Source: an uncultured Eubacteriales bacterium
Lineage (GTDB): Bacteria > Bacillota > Clostridia > Oscillospirales > CAG-272
Direction: 5' to 3'
NCBI GenBank assembly: GCA_900542425.1
Contig: UQNQ01000003.1
Coordinates: forward strand, 74,782 to 138,781
Length of the DNA stretch: 64,000 nucleotides
The position numbers were made by a program, and so were the translations under genes. A model generated the notes under the pieces. The model saw only the letters and a program-made list of their open reading frames with translations, made no database searches and was not told where the DNA came from. Of this stretch, positions 1 through 7,627 are shown one piece after another (the first letter of the stretch is position 1; the number at the start of each line of letters is the position of its first letter).

Positions 1-1449
1 GCAGGAACAAAATTGGTACAGTGGGATTATTCTCCATATATTAATGGCGATGTCGATGTTCCTAATAGAAACCAACTTTTTAAAATTACATATATGACAT
101 CATCAAATGGTGTTGATTATTATAATATTCGTCCGATGACCAATAACGGAATGGGAGTATCTGCCCCTAAAACTACAACTACCAATTTGGTAGATATCCA
201 AGGAATGTCTGTATACGATACTACCGGAATTTTTAATTTTCAAAAGTGGATCATAGCTTCAGATGGTAATTATTATACATTAAAAAATACTTTTGCGAGA
301 GATGCGTATCTTTCAACACCAACGGATAGTACGAATGGTTCTCAAATCATGATGGAAACAACATTGACCGATAGGAGCAGATGGATATTAGAGCCCTTTA
401 CCGAATCACTGGACGGGGTAATTATGACAAATTATGATGATGTTATCGATAACGGAAGTACCTTTTATTATCAAGCAGTAATGTATAGTTCGACAATTGG
501 GAGAAATGGTCCAGTGACATACAGCGTAAGCGACATGGATAACAATCCTACAGATTTGGCAACGATTGGTGAAACTTTAGGTTATTTTAGAGCATTGGCA
601 CCTGGGGCTGTCCGAGTAAAGGTTACTTATGAAAATGCTCCTTGGATTTGGGCATGGAATATAAAAATCATTTTTCCCGTATCCGGTTCGGAAATAACAT
701 ATAATCCTGCCTTGTGGAATTATTCTCCGGTTCAATTATATACAAATTGCTATTCTTACATGCTAAATAATCAAGTATATCCCGGAACAAATACATTATG
801 GTTTATGCAACCTGGAACAGCATCTGGTCATTATTTGACACAAAATGACATAAGCCAAGAGGTTGTAATATCTTATGTGGAGGATGATGCGGAAGAATTG
901 AATTTTACTTTTGAAGAAATTGATAAAAACACAAAATGCTCTGACGGTTCATATAAAGTTGCATTGGTAATTGCACCAGGGTGTGATTATCATTGGTATA
1001 GGCAAAATCCGGACGGTACATGGTCACATAAGTCAGGGCAGCTTGCTGTAACAGATATAGATGCGTCTGATAACATAATATATGATCCGGAAACAGCAGA
1101 TAGAAATTATTCGTATGCCAATTATACGGTTTTTGCCGGTTATTTTAAGGTTACTCCGTTAAACAATTTTTATTCAAACACTGCAAGCGCAAATATTCAG
1201 AACCTGGCTGTTTATGATGAGATATTACTGGAAGAATCGAAACAAAACCTGCCTACAATAGATAGTGCCAAAAAAATCGGAAGACATATGACATATTCAG
1301 AAGTTACTCAAATTATGGGTGCACCTCAAAGAATCCTGACATTCGGATTGATAGTGGTTGAATATGATTTGGAGGAAGGAAAATCTTTGATTGTCGAATA
1401 TGTCAATCGGAATGGACATTATGAGGTTGAAAGTTGTATAATACAGTAA
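1..1449 (+). CDS. Large probable surface protein, ricin-like lectin region plus BamE-like C-terminus (5' partial)
   Basis: The frame is open from base 1, so the N-terminus, and any signal peptide, lies outside the window; 482 residues are visible. Residues about 35-130 look like a ricin-type beta-trefoil: aromatic-rich repeats with a QKW motif near residue 80 and SRWILEP near 125. The middle is rich in Tyr, Asn, Thr and Ser, as in extracellular proteins. The last 60 residues (MTYSEVTQIMGAPQRI onward) resemble the SmpA/BamE-type fold, and the next gene encodes two similar modules. The two genes are 24 bases apart and probably co-transcribed. Base use is visibly more AT-rich than in the housekeeping genes to the right, which suggests transfer or a fast-evolving surface gene. 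The lectin assignment is by pattern only; binding specificity is unknown. Confidence 0.6.
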   Translation, partial: AGTKLVQWDYSPYINGDVDVPNRNQLFKITYMTSSNGVDYYNIRPMTNNGMGVSAPKTTTTNLVDIQGMSVYDTTGIFNFQKWIIASDGNYYTLKNTFARDAYLSTPTDSTNGSQIMMETTLTDRSRWILEPFTESLDGVIMTNYDDVIDNGSTFYYQAVMYSSTIGRNGPVTYSVSDMDNNPTDLATIGETLGYFRALAPGAVRVKVTYENAPWIWAWNIKIIFPVSGSEITYNPALWNYSPVQLYTNCYSYMLNNQVYPGTNTLWFMQPGTASGHYLTQNDISQEVVISYVEDDAEELNFTFEEIDKNTKCSDGSYKVALVIAPGCDYHWYRQNPDGTWSHKSGQLAVTDIDASDNIIYDPETADRNYSYANYTVFAGYFKVTPLNNFYSNTASANIQNLAVYDEILLEESKQNLPTIDSAKKIGRHMTYSEVTQIMGAPQRILTFGLIVVEYDLEEGKSLIVEYVNRNGHYEVESCIIQ

Positions 1450-1473
1450 AGAGTTTAAGGAGGAGATGATCCA

Positions 1474-1911
1474 ATGCGTAGAATATTCATTTGTATTGGC
1501 TTGATTTTGGCTTTATTATGTTCAGCATGTTCAACGGCGGATAAAATATCACAGATCAAAGAGGGAATGACGTATGAAGAATTTTCTGCACTCATGCAAG
1601 ATGTCTCTGTGTTTGAATACGGAATGTGTGCCTTTTTTGAATACGAAAATAAAAATGTTGTTGTTGGGTTTGGCGACGATACGAAAGTGATCAGAATAGA
1701 GGTATATGCTGATGTTGGGGAAGTTCCTGAGTCGGCGTTTGAAGCCATTCAGCCCGGAATGACAGTTTATGAGGTGGTGCAGCTTGTCGGGCTTCCGTTC
1801 CGAAGTACAACCTTTGGCTTGTCTACCCTTGATTTCTTATGCGAAAACGGCGATGTGTTTTGTGTGGTGTGGAACAGTGAAATGGAAGTCATCGAATGCA
1901 ATAAAATCTGA
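1474..1911 (+). CDS. Small lipoprotein with two BamE/SmpA-like repeats
   Basis: 145 residues. Residues 1-19 form a lipoprotein signal ending in LLCSAC, with Cys19 as the likely lipidated residue, so the protein should sit on the outer face of the membrane. The mature part carries two similar halves beginning GMTYEEFSALMQD (about residue 31) and GMTVYEVVQLVG (about 94). Both resemble the GMT-x-x-EV-x-x-x-LG helix-strand unit of SmpA/BamE-type proteins. The second half (RSTTFGLSTLDF) matches the end of the upstream protein (RILTFGLIVVEY). AAGGAGGAG lies 6-12 bases before the ATG. In Firmicutes such modules occur in lipoproteins of unknown role, so no function is assigned beyond a likely partner of the upstream surface protein. 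Confidence 0.65.
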   Translation: MRRIFICIGLILALLCSACSTADKISQIKEGMTYEEFSALMQDVSVFEYGMCAFFEYENKNVVVGFGDDTKVIRIEVYADVGEVPESAFEAIQPGMTVYEVVQLVGLPFRSTTFGLSTLDFLCENGDVFCVVWNSEMEVIECNKI

Positions 1912-2126
1912 AATGGATAAAATAGAGGATCGTGAATAATATCGTGTGAATTTACACGAGTCTCACATGATGTATTATAATGGCATTTCAGTTTTCAATC
2001 ATCCTCCAAATACAGCTCGATAAAGATGGCGTCGGTCGATGAAACCAAAAGCTGCTTTTTCATTATTTTCAATATTATGCTGCAACCGTACCATGAGATA
2101 CAGTGCCAATGCAAACTGATAGAATA

Positions 2127-2176
2127 GCGCACAGACAGAAAACGAAAGCTTTTGTCTGCGCGCATGTTTTTTTGAG
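2127..2176 (+). terminator. Probable rho-independent terminator
   Basis: GCGCACAGACAG... pairs with ...CTTTTGTCTGCGCGC across a GAAA-type loop, with one bulge, and is followed by ATGTTTTTTT. It lies 216 bases after the small lipoprotein gene and would end that transcript. Confidence 0.6.
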
Positions 2177-2205
2177 TTGCTTTCATGTCAAAATCAACAG
2201 GTTGC

Positions 2206-2254
2206 CGGCCCTCTCTGAATGACTGTGATATTGGGCAATGGAGGGCTGTTTTTT
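2206..2254 (+). terminator. Weak terminator-like hairpin
   Basis: CCGGCCCTC pairs with GAGGGCTG (eight pairs including one G-U) across a loop of about 27 bases and is followed by TTTTTTAT. The large loop makes it a weaker candidate than the hairpin just upstream. Confidence 0.3.
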
Positions 2255-2257
2255 ATG

Positions 2258-2297
2258 GTATAACAAATTTAATACAAGTGTATTAAATTTGTTATAC
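2258..2297. repeat. 40-base AT-rich perfect palindrome with a 2-base centre
   Basis: Two 19-base arms, GTATAACAAATTTAATACA and its exact reverse complement, flank a central AG. It begins 8 bases beyond the stop of the minus-strand deacetylase gene. No T-run follows on the minus strand (CATAAAAAAC), so it is not a textbook terminator. It could be a bidirectional transcription barrier, an operator, or the end of a mobile element. Confidence 0.8.
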
Positions 2298-2304
2298 AAA
2301 TGCA

Positions 2305-3132
2305 TTAATCAATCAAGACGGTTTCACATGCGCCGATTCGAAGCGGCTTATCATCATGAGAAACCCATACGTCGGTATCTGTCGGATTATAAAAGATTTT
2401 TCCGTCCGCGGAACGACGGATTTGCCGGATGGCGGTTATATAATTATAGATTTCAATATTGGTGGCACACCAGATGTCATACTCCCGCTTGTGAAGCTCC
2501 GAAAGGATTGCCTCGAATTTTTCCCATTGGACGGGGAAGTCCGTGTTGTCAAACTCATAACTGTGTCCCCATATATAGAGCACGCCGCCGGCACGCCACG
2601 GCGCTTTTTCTACATTATATAGAAATTTATTTACGAAAGGTTCGCATTCGTTATGATGGGTCGTCGGAATCCAAGCCTTGAAATTGTCAGGGAGAAGAAA
2701 ATTTCCGGACGCACCAGCAGTTCTGCCATAAACGATGGAGGCGGTATCCATTGCGGTGAACGTTTCCGTATTGTAAGTGCCAAACGGGTAGGCAAGTCCG
2801 CGTACAATCGTACCGCTTGCTTTCTCAAGAAGCTCTCGGTCTCGTATGATTTCATCATACTGATCCTTAATGCTCATCCGTTCCAGATGAGGATGAGAAA
2901 AGGTATGGCAAGCGACTTCATGTCCGTTTTCAACATAGAGAGAACGGACTTCGTCTGCCCGCACGCCATGCGTATCGGGATGGATAATATTTTTTGAAAT
3001 CAAATTGAAGGTTGCTTTCATACCGTATTTGGAAAACAGTTCAACAAGGCGTCTGTCCTGTCCGGGCGCATCGTCATAGCTGAAGGTAAGCGCATAGCGC
3101 TTGCCGTTTTGATATCGGTCGAATTTAATCAT
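2305..3132 (-). CDS. Polysaccharide deacetylase (NodB-like, CE4), cytoplasmic form
   Basis: 275 residues. The N-terminal motif FSYDDAPGQD (17-26) corresponds to the TFDDGP metal-binding aspartates of carbohydrate esterase family 4, CHTFSHPHLERM (about 75-86) supplies the H-x3-H zinc ligands, and GLAYPFGTYN matches the family's R-x-PYG-type motif. There is no signal peptide or membrane segment, so the enzyme probably acts inside the cell on a soluble amido-sugar or related compound rather than on the wall. GGAGG lies 7 bases before the ATG. It is transcribed alone, divergently from galE. The family is clear; the substrate is not. Confidence 0.8.
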   Translation of the reverse strand: MIKFDRYQNGKRYALTFSYDDAPGQDRRLVELFSKYGMKATFNLISKNIIHPDTHGVRADEVRSLYVENGHEVACHTFSHPHLERMSIKDQYDEIIRDRELLEKASGTIVRGLAYPFGTYNTETFTAMDTASIVYGRTAGASGNFLLPDNFKAWIPTTHHNECEPFVNKFLYNVEKAPWRAGGVLYIWGHSYEFDNTDFPVQWEKFEAILSELHKREYDIWCATNIEIYNYITAIRQIRRSADGKIFYNPTDTDVWVSHDDKPLRIGACETVLID

Positions 3133-3219
3133 CCTGTGCCTCCGTAAGTGGTAAAAATCAAATTTCTTTTTTTATCATATCACAAAATGAGAAAAATGCA
3201 ATATTATAAAGATAAACTC

Positions 3220-3248
3220 TTGATTTTTATTAGGATATGAGATATAAT
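3220..3248 (+). promoter_or_regulatory. Sigma-A promoter of galE
   Basis: TTGATT (3220-3225), a 17-base spacer, then TATAAT (3243-3248). The predicted start is about 50 bases before the galE ATG. Confidence 0.8.
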
Positions 3249-3301
3249 ATAAGCTCAAAATATCATTTGGTGTTGTTTTTTTGTATAGGAGGGAAATGTT
3301 T

Positions 3302-4318
3302 ATGAAGGTTTTGCTGGCAGGCGGAGCAGGATATATTGGCTCACATACCGCGGTTGAGGTTATGAAGCTGGGGCATGATATTGTAGTGGCGGATGATTTT
3401 TCCAACAGCAAGCCGGAAGCTTTGAACCGGATGAAAACCATTGCCGGACGGGATTTCCCGTTCTATCAAATTGATGTTGCTGACCGGAACGCACTGGAAA
3501 AGCTTTTCGCGGCGGAGAAGCCGGATGCGGTAATCCATTTTGCAGGGTATAAGGCCGTAGGGGAATCGGTTGAAAAACCGCTTGCTTATTACCGTAACAA
3601 TTTGGATACGACACTTACCCTGCTTGAAACAATGAAAAAATATGACTGCCATCGGTTTATATTCAGTTCCTCTGCAACGGTTTACGGAGCACCTGACGAG
3701 GTGCCGATCAGAGAGACAGCGGCTGTCGGAAGATGCACCAATCCATACGGCTGGACAAAATATATGATCGAACTAATTTTAAAAGATGCAGCTGCCGCCG
3801 ATGCGTCTCTTTCTGTTGTATTGCTGCGTTATTTCAATCCGGTAGGTGCGCATGAATCTGGTCTTATCGGAGAAGATCCGCAGGGGATACCGAACAATTT
3901 AATGCCGTATATTTCGCAGGTTGCCATCGGAAAGCTTCCGTATCTTTCCGTGTTTGGGGACGATTATCCGACGAAAGACGGAACCGGCGTGCGTGATTAT
4001 ATTCACGTGGTCGATTTGGCGCGCGGTCATGCGTATGCGCTTGATTATGCGGCAGGGCACACGGGAACTGAAATCTTCAATCTTGGCACTGGTACGGGAT
4101 ACAGTGTGCTTGAGATGGTACATGCTTTTGAAAAAGCAAACGGTGTCAAGGTACCGTTTCAGATTGCGCCGCGCCGTGCAGGAGATATTGCCGAATGTTA
4201 TGCGGATGCTTCAAAATCCAAGGAGATTCTTGGTTGGCATGCAGAAAAGACGCTGGAAGATATGTGCCGGGATTCCTGGAGATGGCAAAGCCGTAATCCG
4301 AATGGCTATGACGCCTGA
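3302..4318 (+). CDS. galE: UDP-glucose 4-epimerase
   Basis: 338 residues, typical GalE length. Interconverts UDP-galactose and UDP-glucose in the Leloir pathway and supplies UDP-galactose for cell-surface glycans. The NAD-binding loop GGAGYIGSH is at 8-16. The catalytic Ser/Thr region is FSSSATVYG, followed by the active-site Tyr and Lys in YGWTKYMIE. FNLGTGTGYSVLEMV and RRAGDIAECYAD are GalE signatures. I chose the ATG at 3302 because AGGAGGG lies 8 bases before it; the ATG at 3296 is too close and a TTG at 3281 precedes the ribosome site. It is a single-gene unit between its own promoter and a strong terminator. Confidence 0.95.
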   Translation: MKVLLAGGAGYIGSHTAVEVMKLGHDIVVADDFSNSKPEALNRMKTIAGRDFPFYQIDVADRNALEKLFAAEKPDAVIHFAGYKAVGESVEKPLAYYRNNLDTTLTLLETMKKYDCHRFIFSSSATVYGAPDEVPIRETAAVGRCTNPYGWTKYMIELILKDAAAADASLSVVLLRYFNPVGAHESGLIGEDPQGIPNNLMPYISQVAIGKLPYLSVFGDDYPTKDGTGVRDYIHVVDLARGHAYALDYAAGHTGTEIFNLGTGTGYSVLEMVHAFEKANGVKVPFQIAPRRAGDIAECYADASKSKEILGWHAEKTLEDMCRDSWRWQSRNPNGYDA

Positions 4319-4394
4319 AAACAAAAAGCATGATCAAAAATTGTTTTCTTTTCAGTATAGAAAAGAAACTTATGATGAATATGGATGGTCATAT

Positions 4395-4435
4395 AAAACC
4401 CGCAGATTGATCCAATCTGCGGGTTTTATGATTTT
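4395..4435 (+). terminator. Rho-independent terminator of galE
   Basis: AAAACCCGCAGATTG pairs perfectly with CAATCTGCGGGTTTT (4395-4427) over a 3-base loop, followed by a T-rich tail. The flanking A and T runs could make it work in both directions, also ending the minus-strand operon to the right. Confidence 0.85.
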
Positions 4436-4608
4436 ATGCATTTATACAATGATTGTCGGGTAAATTCTGTTGTTTTGATTATTGTCTTTTTCTTTGCAAA
4501 ACAAATGTTAACGGACGGCTGCTAGAGACGAAAATTTGAGTATCTATCCTTGGAGTATTCCATTTGAGGAAAGATCAATCCGGAAAATAAGTGCTTTTCG
4601 GATATGTA

Positions 4609-5202
4609 TCAAATAAATTCTCGTACGCGCAGCTCAACGCCGATTGTGTCGGCGATATTCCGGCAGATTTCGATATCTTGGGGTGAGATGGTGGTATCGA
4701 CAACGGAAAGCACGACATGTCCGACATATGGTTTTACATGTTCGGCAAATTTCAGAATGGCAGGATAGGCCGCTTTTCCGTATTGAGAATGACATATATT
4801 ATCATAGGTGTCTGCATCTGCCGCATTCAGACTGATGGAAACAATATCGAAAAGTCCTGCCCAAAGGGCAGTGCTGTCTTCGCCATTGATAAGTTCTGAC
4901 TGACCATTGGTGTTGATTCGAATAGGAATATCGGATATCTTACGGATATGACGGCAGACAGAAAGCATATCCGTAAGGCGTTCGGTCGGTTCTCCGTACC
5001 CGCAGAAAACAAGTTCGGAAAATGCTGACAGATCGTGATTTTCAATGGAAGTGATGGCTTCCGCTACGGTGGGCTCACGCTCAAGCCAAAGATCTCCGTA
5101 AAGAGTGTTTCCATAACTGCGCACGCAGAAATCGCAGCGATTGGAGCAACAGTTTGTCATATTGACATAAAGTCCGTCTCGGTGGGTGTAAGTAATCATC
5201 AT
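4609..5202 (-). CDS. TatD-linked radical SAM protein
   Basis: 197 residues. CSNRCDFC (about 19-26) is the C-x3-C-x2-C motif binding the 4Fe-4S cluster that cleaves S-adenosylmethionine, and CGYGEPTE is the usual SAM-contacting GGEP-type segment. The protein is a minimal radical SAM fold without extra cluster domains, and its place directly after tatD (15-base gap) matches the TatD-associated radical SAM family seen in many Firmicutes. The reaction is unknown. Two ATGs in a row (MMI) open the gene after AAAAGGAA. It is the last gene of the minus-strand operon that begins near 11926. Confidence 0.85.
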   Translation of the reverse strand: MMITYTHRDGLYVNMTNCCSNRCDFCVRSYGNTLYGDLWLEREPTVAEAITSIENHDLSAFSELVFCGYGEPTERLTDMLSVCRHIRKISDIPIRINTNGQSELINGEDSTALWAGLFDIVSISLNAADADTYDNICHSQYGKAAYPAILKFAEHVKPYVGHVVLSVVDTTISPQDIEICRNIADTIGVELRVREFI

Positions 5203-5217
5203 GGGTATTATTCCTTT

Positions 5218-5994
5218 TCAGAGCCGAAGACCGAATATGGTTTCGGCATTTTTTATTTCCGTATTGCAAAATTCGTTGTATTCCATGCCTATCAGTTCCG
5301 CCGCTTTTTCGGCGGTATAGTGTAAATAGCCGCTGTAATTGAGCTTCCCGCGCATCGGAACGGGAGAAAGGTATGGACAATCGGTTTCAACAAGGATTCG
5401 TTCCGGTGGTGTCGCCTGTACGGAATCGAGTATATTTGAGGCATTTTTAAATGTGATAACACCGGAGAATGAAATATACCAGCCCATTTTTACATATTCG
5501 CGAACCAGCTCCGCCGAAACGGAACAGCTGTGAATGATACCGTGTACGCGTCCGCGATAGGAACGAATCACATCAAACACGTCGCCGTGCGCCTCTCTGT
5601 CGTGGATAATAACAGGAAGTCCTGTTTCGGCGGCCATGTCCATTTGGGCGCGGAAAAAGCGCATCTGTGTTTTTCTGTCCGAAAAATCATAATGATAATC
5701 GAGTCCGATTTCTCCGATGGCAACGGTTTTGTCCTTTTGCAGTAGTGTGCGAAGTGTGTGCATTGCGGTGTCGCAATCACCTGCTTTGCTACATTCATGC
5801 GGGTGGATACCGGCGGATGCCCATATGTTGTTATAGGCGGCGGCAAGCGCAATACACGCTTCGGAATCGGAAAGGTCCGAGGCAACGGTGACAATGCCGC
5901 CGATATCTCCCGCGAGTGCTTCATGCAGAAGATCCGGCTTTTCACGTAGACGCTCGTCAGTATAGTGCGCATGCGTGTCGAACAGCGTTGTCAT
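5218..5994 (-). CDS. tatD: TatD-family metal-dependent hydrolase
   Basis: 258 residues, the normal family length. The N-terminal FDTHAHYTDERL gives the H-x-H metal site of the amidohydrolase TIM barrel. GEIGLDYHYD, HDREAHGD, GIIHSCS and VETDCPYLSPVPMRGK are TatD signatures carrying the remaining metal ligands. Family members are 3'-5' DNA/RNA exonucleases linked to oxidative DNA repair, cytoplasmic despite the historic Tat name. Its ATG overlaps the metG stop by 4 bases (ATGA), so the two are translationally coupled, a common pairing in Firmicutes. Confidence 0.92.
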   Translation of the reverse strand: MTTLFDTHAHYTDERLREKPDLLHEALAGDIGGIVTVASDLSDSEACIALAAAYNNIWASAGIHPHECSKAGDCDTAMHTLRTLLQKDKTVAIGEIGLDYHYDFSDRKTQMRFFRAQMDMAAETGLPVIIHDREAHGDVFDVIRSYRGRVHGIIHSCSVSAELVREYVKMGWYISFSGVITFKNASNILDSVQATPPERILVETDCPYLSPVPMRGKLNYSGYLHYTAEKAAELIGMEYNEFCNTEIKNAETIFGLRL

Positions 5995-7574
5995 GAGGCA
6001 TGCGCCGCCTGTTCTGCTTCCAGTTCCGCAAGTGTTTTCGCCTCGTCAAGTCGTGCAAAGAGCACGCACTGCTCCCCGACTGCAGCACCGGGACGCGTAA
6101 CGCCGAACGCGGCGGCAGAGTCAAAGCTGTCATCGGGTGAGCCGATAGAAGCAAGAATCTTCTCCGCGGCGTTGGGAATGGCGGGGGATAGCAAAATCGC
6201 GGAAATCCGGAGCACTTCGAGCAGGTTGTAAAGTACGGTGCTGAGCCGTTCTTTGCGGGACTCGTCTTTCGCGAGAGCCCACGGAGTTGTTTCGTCAATG
6301 TATTTGTTAGCACGGCGCAACAGTGTAAATACCGCATCGAGCGCATCCGCTGCATGGAACGTATCCATGTTTTCCGTGAAGCCGGTATAAGCGTTCTTTG
6401 CTGTGGCTTTCAGCTCCGCGTCCGGCCCTTCGTCGCCTGCAGGAGAAGGAATTACGCCGTCAAAATATTTTTTTGTCATTGCTACCGTTCTGGAAACGAG
6501 ATTGCCAAGCGTGTTGGCAAGGTCAGTGTTGTAACGCGTGATAAAATTTTCATAAGTGATGGAACCGTCATTTTGATAAGACATCTCGGAAAGCAGGTAG
6601 TAACGAACGCCGTCCAGCCCGAAGCGTCTTATCATATCGTCCGCATAAATGACATTTCCTTTGGATTTTGACATTTTATCCGTACCGAAGAGCAGCCACG
6701 GATGCCCGAAAATCTGCTTTGGAAGAGGTTCGCCAAGTGCCATGAGGAAGATCGGCCAATAGATCGTATGGAAGCGAATGATATCCTTGCCGATAATATG
6801 CACGTCTGCCGGCCAGTATTTATGATATTTTTCGCCGCCGCACTCTCCGTCGAAGCCGAGAGCGGTGATGTAGTTTGTCAGGGCATCAAGCCAAACGTAG
6901 ACAACATGATCGGGATCAAAATCAACGGGAATTCCCCATTTGAAAGAGGAACGGGAAACACAAAGGTCCTGCAGTCCCGGAATGAGGAAATTGTTGACCA
7001 TTTCCTTTTTACGAGCTTCCGGAACAATAAAATCAGGGTGTGACTCAATGTATTCCATGAGCTTATCCTGGTATTTGCTCATTTTGAAAAAATAGGCTTC
7101 CTCATGTTCGCGCGTAAGAGGACGTCCGCAGTCGGGGCAGATGCCGCCTTCTGCCTGCGTATCCGTAAAAAACGATTCACAAGGGACACAGTACCATCCC
7201 TCATAAGCGCTTTTATAGATATCTCCCTGTTCATACAGGCGTCTGAAAATTTTCTGAACGGCCTTGACATGGTACTCGTCTGTTGTGCGTATGAAATGGT
7301 CGTAACGACAGCCAAGCATGTCCCAGATTTCTTGAATTTGTCCCGATATACCATCCACGTATTTTTGAGGGGTGATGCCTGCTTCCTCTGCGAGAGCCTC
7401 GATTTTCTGACCATGTTCATCGGTTCCCGTGCAGAAGAACACATCGAACCCCCGGGCGCGCTTGTAACGTGCAATCGCGTCGGCAAGTACGATTTCATAC
7501 GTGTTGCCGATATGAGGCTTGCGCGACGCATAAGCGATTGCGGTTGTAATATAAAATTTTTCTTTGTTTTCCAT
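5991..7574 (-). CDS. metG: Methionyl-tRNA synthetase
   Basis: 527 residues. Charges tRNA-Met. The class I signatures are both present: PHIGNTYE (HIGH-type, about 19-26) and DKMSKSKGN (KMSKS). A zinc knuckle is formed by CVPCESFF and CPDCGRP. The protein ends soon after the anticodon-binding helical domain and lacks the C-terminal EMAP/tRNA-binding domain found in longer MetRS forms; no separate gene for that domain is visible nearby. It lies in a run of RNA-handling genes (RNA methyltransferases upstream, tatD downstream). Confidence 0.95.
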   Translation of the reverse strand: MENKEKFYITTAIAYASRKPHIGNTYEIVLADAIARYKRARGFDVFFCTGTDEHGQKIEALAEEAGITPQKYVDGISGQIQEIWDMLGCRYDHFIRTTDEYHVKAVQKIFRRLYEQGDIYKSAYEGWYCVPCESFFTDTQAEGGICPDCGRPLTREHEEAYFFKMSKYQDKLMEYIESHPDFIVPEARKKEMVNNFLIPGLQDLCVSRSSFKWGIPVDFDPDHVVYVWLDALTNYITALGFDGECGGEKYHKYWPADVHIIGKDIIRFHTIYWPIFLMALGEPLPKQIFGHPWLLFGTDKMSKSKGNVIYADDMIRRFGLDGVRYYLLSEMSYQNDGSITYENFITRYNTDLANTLGNLVSRTVAMTKKYFDGVIPSPAGDEGPDAELKATAKNAYTGFTENMDTFHAADALDAVFTLLRRANKYIDETTPWALAKDESRKERLSTVLYNLLEVLRISAILLSPAIPNAAEKILASIGSPDDSFDSAAAFGVTRPGAAVGEQCVLFARLDEAKTLAELEAEQAAHAS

Positions 7575-7627
7575 TTTTCTGTATGTCCTTTCCTGACACG
7601 TGCGGCAAATGAGCCGGACGGTTATTT

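Larger units (their letters stand above)
1912..2304. other. Gene-free region with hairpins and a possible coding remnant
   Basis: No gene of normal length is supported here. The region holds a terminator-like hairpin (2127-2176), a second weak one (2206-2254) and a long palindrome (2258-2297). On the minus strand, stop codon 1999-2001, a frame running back to about 2120 reads FALALYLMVRLQHNIENNEK and continues to end in AVFGG. It looks more protein-like than its surroundings but is too short and start-less to call, so it may be the tail of a lost gene. Confidence 0.4.

Noticed and set aside
1943..1981. CGTGT-GAATTT-ACACG repeat and a TTTACA/TATAAT pair
   Set aside because: Arms are only 5 bases and the promoter spacer is 19; no gene follows, so it is not called.
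4580..4601. CCGGAAAA...TTTTCGG hairpin after the radical SAM gene
   Set aside because: The stem has a bulge and no T-run on the minus strand; too weak to call a terminator.
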